This document shows positions 58,201 through 64,000 of a stretch of 64,000 nt of DNA, in pieces. This DNA is from Echiichthys vipera (Eukaryota > Chordata > Actinopteri > Perciformes > Trachinidae): assembly GCA_963691815.1 (NCBI GenBank), contig OY829665.1:23599906-23663905 (forward strand), written 5' to 3'. The first letter of the stretch is position 1. Every line of letters starts with the position of its first letter. Both the position numbers and the translations under genes were made by a program. The notes beneath the pieces are model-generated. The model did not search any database, was not told where the DNA came from, and was given only the letters and a program-made list of their open reading frames with translations.

Positions 58201-61200
58201 TCAACCTGAGGATCCAGCTTGCCCCAGCCACTGCCTCGGCTGGGGCATGTAAGAGAAAGAGGTGTCAGTTCTGCCCGCCAAATAAATACTGTAAAATATA
58301 GATTGTGTGCTGCAAATATAAAAAATATATCTGCAAAGGCTTTGCACTTGCATAGTCACATGTGCTGATTAGTTGACTGAGTTATATCATTTTAGTCCAT
58401 AGTCCTGTTCAATCGGTGGTGGTGACCCTTCAACAAGAATTATTAATTAATGTTGATTCATGAATAATTAAAAATAAAGTAATTAACCGTGTGTTTCGTA
58501 CAATGTTTAAAGGATGAATGGAGTGTTTAGTTTGTTTCGATGGGTCAGTTCTTACCGTTCAGTTGCTTGGGTGCAGTTGATTGTGCTGTCTGGTGTGTCG
58601 CTGTACTGAGTCTCACAGCTAGGGGGTGACAAACAGCATAGCGCATGACATTTGAAACCTATACAACATTAATAAACAGGTAATATCAGTTATGCATCAA
58701 ATTAAGACTAAGTCATACTCAAGGGCACTGTATGAAGATGACTTCTCATCAATCAGGGCGGTGGGAATGGTGGGAGAAACTGCAATTCCACACAGACCCC
58801 TTACAGCTTCAATGGGTCCTGATGTCAGGAGACAATTAAAGACAAATTAAGGAACCTGGAAACTAATAATCACAACTGTCATTCTTAAATCAGTTTTGAA
58901 ATAAAGTATTTATATGTATCGTAATATCTTGCCCAGATATGACTAGTTTTCTGTACCTGACACATGTGCGCTGTTGCCATCAAAGTGGATGATCATGTTG
59001 GAGTATGTTGGAGGTAACTTGGCAGTAACTCCACTCTGGTCCTTAGAGAGCTCCACATCGGAAAAGAGCTGAGCCGTGGGGTTGAGTTCTATTGTTTCAC
59101 CATCAACCTTATCACAGCAGAAAAGAGAAGGAACCACTGGTTCAAACATGCACATGCATGCATACATACATACATACATACATACATACATACATACATA
59201 CATACATACATACATACATACATACATACATACATACATACATACATACATACATACATACATACATACATACATACATACATACATACATACATACATA
59301 CATACATACATACATACATAAATGCATGCATACCTACAAACATACATACATACATACATACATACAAACATGCATACATACATACAAACATGCATACATA
59401 CATACATACAAACAAACATACATGTATACACACATACATATATTCATACATACATAAATACATGTGTACATTCATACATATGTATATATATTCAAGCACA
59501 CACACATATATGTCACACCTCTATAGGGTAGCCATAAAGTTTAAAAACAATAACACGAAAATACAAATCTAATTGATAACATGAATTAATAACAACAAAT
59601 GTATATTTGACACCTGGAAGCTGTGAAATACAATGAAAAAAACTTTAAACTTGGATAATTTAGTGTCATAGAAGTTAATATTATCACTGAGATATTACAC
59701 TGATAAATTTGTGTGCCACCATTTCCTTGGTGGAATATAAGTACTTGTATTTTATGCTGCTCTATACTTCTACCCCACTATATCTCAGAAGGAGCCACCG
59801 CACGTCTTAACTTTCAATAGAATAAAACAAAGTATCTCCTGACATGTCAGGATCATCATGGATTAAACAAAGAGGAAACAGCACCATAAATACAATGTTA
59901 CTTGCTTACCTTAACTCTTCCACTTTGTTCCAGACGAATCACTACACTTGAACCATTTGAGTCCACCTTTATTACAAAGTAGTCTAACAGTGGCACATCT
60001 TTACGTCGTCGCTCCTGGAAACCAGCGACAATCTCGAATTCTGAACTTTGATTAGGCCTCATCAGAGTGTATGCACAATGATCCTGGACAGTGTTGACTC
60101 GACCGAACATATCGATGATAGAGGAGCCAGTCACAGTGCACGCAACAATGGGTAGAACACATCTGATGGAGATGGAAAAAGATAGAAACTTTTAATTTCT
60201 GAAAGCATAATTCATTCATTCATCTTCAATGCTTATCCCGGGGTCGCGGGGGGCTGAAGCCGATCCAAGCTGACATCGGGCGTGAGGCGGGGTACACCCT
60301 AGACAGGACGCCAGTCTATCGCAGGGCACATACGAACAGAGACAGACAACCATTCACACCTACAGGCAATTTTTTTTTTTAGAGCGATCAATTAACCTAC
60401 CACATGCATGTCTTTGGATTGTTGGAGGAAACCTGAGTACCCGGAGAAAGCCCACGCAGACACGGGGAGAACATGCGAACCGGCAACCTTCTCGCTGTGA
60501 GGCGACAGTGCTAACCACTACACCACCGTGTAGCCTGTCTTGTCTCGTGCAAATGCCTCATATAATTTTTAACACATTATTAAAGCCTTCAGTGTTATTG
60601 TGAAATGCTAAATCTGTATCGTGCTGATTTAAGTTTTATAGACTGAATCATTCATCAGCTGTGACAGCAACGTTGTTATTGCTTTCACTTTGTGTGTATC
60701 ATCATGCCAAAAAACATTCCTAGAGACACCTAGTAGGGATGGAGAGGGGAACTATCACAGAGGAGGTTTTGAGGATATACTGTATATCTGTCTGTCTATC
60801 CGATGCCATCATTTGTGAGCACACAACATATTCATATGATATCTTAAGTAAATGCATCCACAATGATATCTCATGGAAAATATTATGTCTTATTTTAGCT
60901 ATGAAACAACAACTAGAAGTGGACTGCAACGGTTCCGTTCAGGCATCAAAACAACTTGGTTAGGATTAGAGAAAGGTTGGGATTCGGCTTTGTACTTCCA
61001 GGAAAACACACAGGCCCCCAAGGGGGGAAAGTCCTATGTTTTGTAACCCATCTACCATCCCGAACGTTTTTAGAAAATGTATGAACATTGAATGAGGACA
61101 TTCAAAATAAAGCCAGAAGAAGCTCCAGAATTAGAGGGGTAAGAAGTAGGGGGCCATTGCCCACCATTTTCTGCCCCTTGTCTGCTTATGGTGTTGTGTG

Positions 61201-61897
61201 ATCCCATCACAAGATTGTTTCTTGTTAAAAAATAGTCGTTGGCTGAGTTGTTAGAGCGGTCGTCCCATATAAAGAGGCTAAAGGTGCTCGAGGCAGCAGC
61301 CCTTTGTCTCCCCCTCTCTCTCTCACCCCATTTCCTGTCGGTCCTATCTAATAAAAGGCTTGAAAAACTGCCAAAAAATCATCTTAAAGAAATAGTAGAA
61401 TTTCGAAAGATTCATCAGTAATGAAAATAGTATTTAGTTGCAGCCCCGATCCAAATACCTTTTTTTAAACTTTACTCCAAATACAAATCAAGCATATTTA
61501 CGTGTTGTTGCCCTCGCAAACCTCGAAGAGTCCACATGAAGATTCCTCTACAGTTGCAGATGGAGAACAGCTTGTCCTCAGGCAGGTGTCTTCATCAACT
61601 TTGAACGGGGGTGATCCGGCTGGAGCAGCAACACCTGGGAGACGAGAGGTTGATGAAAGTAGTTTAATATGAAACTTTGCCAACTAGTGTACAACATTTA
61701 AGAAACGGAAATTACAGTTATTATATATTTTTGTTATGAGGATCACTGAGGAGTCCCAGTCTCTTCACTGTGAACCATTGTATTTGCCTACCTGAGTCTC
61801 TGCATCCACTTATATCCTTGTAAACTGTTTGGGATGAGACTGCCCTATTCCATGACCATGAATCTGTCTCCGTGTTATCGATCTTTGCCTTCATGAC
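49544..61897 (-). CDS. Gene B: VWD-C8-TIL-ZP protein, 5' exons outside the window (657 aa seen)
   Basis: Exons in transcription order: 61897-61792, 61634-61502, 60162-59910, 59107-58957, 58818-58719, 58618-58556, 54702-54500, 52227-52099, 51343-51156, 50855-50713, 50573-50328, 50242-50080, 49639-49544. Boundaries and phases match gene A exons 5-17; only two exons differ in length (+3 and -9 nt). Every exon is open and all introns are GT-AG, so the gene looks functional. The first visible exon starts VMKAKIDN and ends KDISGCRDS, and the module order is as in gene A: VWD, C8, TIL, ZP, then SRRRRS and the tail MAWNN. The signal peptide and N-terminal exons should lie beyond 64,000, behind a Rex3 insertion. 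The introns are swollen by later insertions. Role inferred as for gene A: secreted matrix, mucus or envelope protein. Confidence 0.85.
50584..50645. repeat. (CA)n tract upstream of gene B ZP-C exon
   Basis: About 60 bp CA; on the transcript strand a (TG)n run ending about 12 nt from the acceptor of exon 50,573-50,328. Confidence 0.95.
52230..52262. repeat. (CA)n tract at TIL-exon acceptor, gene B
   Basis: About 32 bp. The transcript reads (TG)n then TAG and the TIL exon. It is half the length of the gene A tract. Confidence 0.95.
52930..53391. mobile_element. MITE with TTAAAGTTGTAC ends in gene B intron
   Basis: Left end TTAAAGTTGTACTCTGTAAG and right end, read inward, TTAAAGTTGTACTCCGTAAG differ at one position. 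GTACC occurs on both sides (52,925-52,929 and 53,392-53,396) as a 5-bp target duplication. The 462 bp have no coding capacity; a short CA run lies at 53,108-53,127. Confidence 0.82.
54841..56145. other. Inserted DNA in gene B intron, unassigned
   Basis: Gene A has only a 188-bp intron here, against 3.85 kb in gene B. The sequence is non-coding and probably transposon-derived; no termini were resolved. Confidence 0.45.
56440..57005. repeat. Fold-back repeat R3, copy 2
   Basis: Outer arms with TTGGTGTCTATTGAAATGGA (left) and CATTTCAATAGA (right), inner inverted blocks TTTCATGTTGCCTATGTGAT versus ACATAGGCAACATGAAATG-like sequence. Homologous to 30,485-30,995. A (CATGACTA)4 minisatellite interrupts the left arm at 56,484-56,520. 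Confidence 0.65.
57022..58345 (+). pseudogene. piggyBac transposase pseudogene (PGBD-like)
   Basis: Consecutive frames give an acidic/basic N-terminus (QQVNSDSEEEVGNASEEYDD then KKKKKKSLK), REVWDTWVEWLPYLY and RKAKYGIKSWVAFNAESSYA. Then come KMQVYTGKPTAWGPEKKKG, CDNFFTSYELGQQLLKWKIT, MVGTVRKNKPELPPALLA, LVSYLPKKNKNVVLLST, RWPLVIFHNIIDVSP and a terminal Cys-rich CQFCPPNKYC. These are piggyBac DDE-transposase segments in order, including the NFFTS motif region. The DE-x-LVPFRGRCPF block with the first catalytic aspartate is missing between 57,415 and 57,490, and there are many frameshifts and stops. Not functional. Confidence 0.85.
59148..59470. repeat. Expanded (CATA)n array, gene B
   Basis: About 170 bp of perfect CATA followed by about 150 bp of imperfect units (CATACAAA, CATGCATA). 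It starts 41 nt from the acceptor of exon 59,107-58,957. Tyr-Ile-His and Met-Tyr-Val-Cys open frames over it are repeat artefacts. Confidence 0.95.
60208..60537 (-). repeat. tRNA-headed SINE with (GAAT)n tail in gene B intron
   Basis: On the minus strand GGTGTAGTGGTTAGCACTG (A box) and CCGGTTCGCATG (B box) begin the unit. The body carries CGGGGAGAACATGCGAACC-complement motifs and the end is (GAAT)n at 60,208-60,220. The tail type resembles RTE-mobilised SINEs. Gene A lacks it at the same intron position (after 14,867), giving an empty site. Confidence 0.78.
61235..61400 (+). repeat. tRNA-derived SINE, copy 3, in gene B intron
   Basis: Head GAGTTGTTAGAGCGGTCGTC and AAAGAGGCTAAAGGTGCTCG, then CCCCTCTCTCTCTCACCCC, TTTCCTGTCGGTCC and ATAAAAGGCTTGAAAAACTG. 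The same head is at 38.7 and 44.7 kb. The B-box segment is deleted. Gene A has no such insert between the matching flanks (about 16,520). Confidence 0.75.
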
Positions 61898-62009
61898 CTA
61901 GAAAATGATTACACAAAAATCCAGGTTAATATTGTAATACTGAATAAACAGTTTAGGACTTGAATCCACCTTTATTTATGTATATATTATATATATATAT
62001 TTGCTTCCG

Positions 62010-64000
62010 GGCTAGTCACAGCTGTCAGAGGTTTGTGTGTCCCTGTGAACCTGAGGGCTGTGTTGTCTGGAGCCTGGTGACCCTGGTAGGGTCTCCCATG
62101 GCAGAGTGGTTTCAGGCGAGGGGCTGGACTAAGAACAGTTCACAAAGACTCTATGGAACAATGAGGAAGAGGAAGAGAGGCCAGGCCTAGACAGAGGGCT
62201 CGCCAGCAAGCGCCTGGTGGTCGGATTTGCCACGAAACCCGGCAGGGTACAGCCCGAAAAAGTGATGTGGCACCTGCCCTCTCTATCCTGTGGGCCCACC
62301 TCTTGCAGGAGGAACCGCTGGGGTCAGGTGTGCGGCTGGCTCTGGGAATGTGGAATGTCACCTCTCTGTGGGCGAAGGGGCCAAGGCTTGTGCGGGAGGT
62401 AGGGGGGGAAACTCTCTCTGTTCGTTTGTTTGTTGTTTGTGCATATGCACAGTATTCGGCCTTCTCAGAGACCCTGAATGGAGTCCTGTATGGGGCTCCA
62501 GTAGGGGACTCCATAGTTCTGGTGGAAGACTTCAACGCCCTCATGGGCAATGATGGAGACACCAGGAGAGGCGTGATTGGGAGGAACGGCCTCCCTGATC
62601 TAAATCCGAGGGGTCATCTGTTATTAGACTTCTGTGCTAGTCACTGATTGTCTATAACAAACACCATGTTCGAACATAAGGATGCTCTTAACTGTACATG
62701 GTACCAGAGCATCCTAGGCCAAAGGTAGTTGATCAATTTTGTGATCTTATCATCTGATCTGAGGCCATATGCTTTGCAGAGCTGTCAACTGATCACATTC
62801 TGGTGACGATTTGGGTCAGAGGATGGGGGAAAATTCTGGACGGACCAGGTAAGCCCAAAAGAGTGTGGGTAAACTGGGAATGTCTGGAGGCGACCCCTGT
62901 CCGAGTGATCTTCAGAGCTTCCTTTGTTGAAGCTGCAGCAGTGAGCTGTGGCCTCAAAGTCTTAGGTGCCTCAAGGGGCGGTAAGGTGCCATGGTGCTTC
63001 TGAAAAACCATTCAACACCTCAGGAGGGGGAAACGGGGAACCCTCCAAGCTGTTTACAGTAAGGACGGGACGCTGGTGACCTCAGCTGATGAGGTAATCA
63101 GGCGGTGGAAGGAGCACTTTGAGGAACTCCTTAATCCGACTAACACACCCTCATTGGTAGAGGCAGAGCTGGAGGCTGATGGGGAATCATTGTCAATATC
63201 TTTGGTGGAAGTCACTGAGGTAGTCAAACAACTCTACACTGGCAAAGCGCCAGGGATTGATGAGATTTGTCCTGAAATGCTAAAACCTTTGGTTTGGGAG
63301 GGGCTGTCTTTGTTGACATGTCTCTTCAACATTGCGAGGAAGTCTGGGACAGTGGCAAGGGAGTGGCAGACCGGAGTTGTGGTTCCCCTATTTAAAGAGG
63401 GGGACTAGAGGGTGTGTGCCAATTACAGGGGTATCACACTACTCAGCCTCCCTGGTAAAGTCTACTCCAAGGTGCTGGAAAGGAGGGTCCATCCGATAGT
63501 CGAACCTCAAATTGAATAGTAACAATGCGGATTCTGTCCTGGACGTTAAACAACGGACCAGCTCTTTACTCTAGCAAGTATCCTGGAGGTGGCCTGGGAG
63601 TATGCCCATCCAGTCTACATGTGCTTTGTGGATCTGGTGAAGGCATATGACAGGGTCCCCTGGGAGATACTGTGGGAGGTGCTGCAGGAGTATGGGGTGA
63701 TGGGGTAACTTGTGTGGGCCATCCAATCTCTGTACACCCAAAGCAAGAGCTGTGTCCGGATCCTCGGCAGTAAGTCGGATTCGCTCCCGTTGGGGGTTGG
63801 CCTCCACCAGGGGTGCACTTTGTCACCAATCCTGTTCGTGATTTTCACGGACAGGATATGGAGGCGTAGTCGTGGTGGGGAGGGTTTGCAGTTCGGTGGG
63901 CTGAGGATCTCATCTCTGCTCTTTGCAGATAATGTGGTCCCGATGGCATCATTGGACAGTGACCTTCCGCACTCACTGGATCGGATCCCAGTCGATAGTG
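62010..64000 (+). pseudogene. Rex3 LINE, degenerate, running off the window
   Basis: Endonuclease region 62,267-62,647 (APVGDSIVLVEDFNAL, GRNGLPDLNPRGHLLLDFCA), then 63,076-63,408 (WKEHFEELLNPTN, GKAPGIDEICPEMLKP, REWQTGVVVPLFKEGD). After stops, more RT follows: NYRGITLLSLPGK, QCGFCPGR, MCFVDLVKAYDRVPW, GLHQGCTLSPILFVIF and SLLFADNVV at about 63,920. The DNA at 63,364 (TGGCAGACCGGAGTTGTGGT) closely matches the conserved Rex3 RT segment. Catalytic FADD reads FADN and there are stops at 63,409 and 63,518, so it is dead. It lies in the gene B intron upstream of exon 61,897, or just upstream of the gene. Confidence 0.85.

Larger units (their letters stand above)
56146..58370 (+). mobile_element. 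piggyBac transposon remnant
   Basis: TTAA at about 56,150 followed by TCTCCTGTTGTCTTTGGGTC and AAAATGACCC is a typical fish piggyBac left end. A fold-back segment (R3 copy 2, 56,440-57,005) and a transposase pseudogene follow. I did not find the matching right terminus before 58,505. It sits in a gene B intron; gene A lacks it. Confidence 0.68.

Noticed and set aside
59148..59470. CRISPR-like array
   Set aside because: Repeats are a 4-bp microsatellite with no spacers; the genome is eukaryotic.
58943..59505. Open frames rich in Met-Tyr-Val-Cys or Tyr-Ile-His-Thr up to 162 residues
   Set aside because: Translation of the (CATA)n array fused to the real exon 58,957-59,107; the acceptor at 59,108 separates them.

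Overview
This window is nuclear DNA of a bony fish, most likely an acanthomorph/percomorph teleost. The reasons are spliced genes with GT-AG introns, a TATA promoter with a non-coding first exon, Rex3-type and L2/Maui-type LINEs, tRNA-derived SINEs, PIF/Harbinger, hAT and piggyBac elements, and abundant (CA)n, (TA)n, (TC)n and (CATA)n microsatellites. No tRNA or rRNA gene, CRISPR array or prokaryotic operon is present. Nothing was searched against a database; family names are recognised from protein motifs and termini.

The host genes are two tandem paralogs on the minus strand. Gene A is complete: promoter and non-coding exon near 22.7-22.84 kb, coding exons from 21,494 down to 9,107. Its 17 coding exons join in phase to 803 residues: signal peptide, an unfamiliar N-terminal region, VWD, C8, TIL, a ZP module, a basic KRRRS cleavage site and a short tail with no membrane anchor. 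Gene B (61,897 down to 49,544) matches it exon for exon from coding exon 5 to the stop (657 residues seen). Its first exons are missing from the window, which ends about 2.1 kb upstream inside a Rex3 element. The predicted products are secreted, disulphide-rich, polymer-forming matrix, mucus or envelope proteins of the alpha-tectorin/zonadhesin-like class. A degenerate third copy of the 3' flank lies at 48.0-48.5 kb.

Layout: 0-8 kb holds nested transposon debris (Rex3 endonuclease piece, PIF/Harbinger element, Ty3/gypsy gag-pol relics, a LINE split by a Rex3 3' end). 8-22.8 kb is gene A. 23-48 kb is a transposon-rich spacer containing broken LINEs, two PIF/Harbinger MITEs, an inverted pair of about 1-kb repeats, an hAT element, fold-back repeats, an R2/NeSL-like reverse transcriptase relic, three tRNA-SINE-like pieces or tails, a C2H2 zinc-finger relic and one apparently intact 1,019-residue LINE ORF (40,671-43,730). 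48-61.9 kb is gene B, whose introns have taken in a piggyBac relic, a MITE, two SINEs and a long (CATA)n array. 62-64 kb is a Rex3 LINE running off the window.

The most informative aspect is the paired locus. Divergence between A and B is mosaic: the C8 exon and its introns are almost identical while the adjacent TIL exon is not, which suggests gene conversion. Each paralog also serves as the empty site for insertions and microsatellite growth in the other. Two acceptor sites of these genes sit next to long (TG)n tracts, which could affect splicing.
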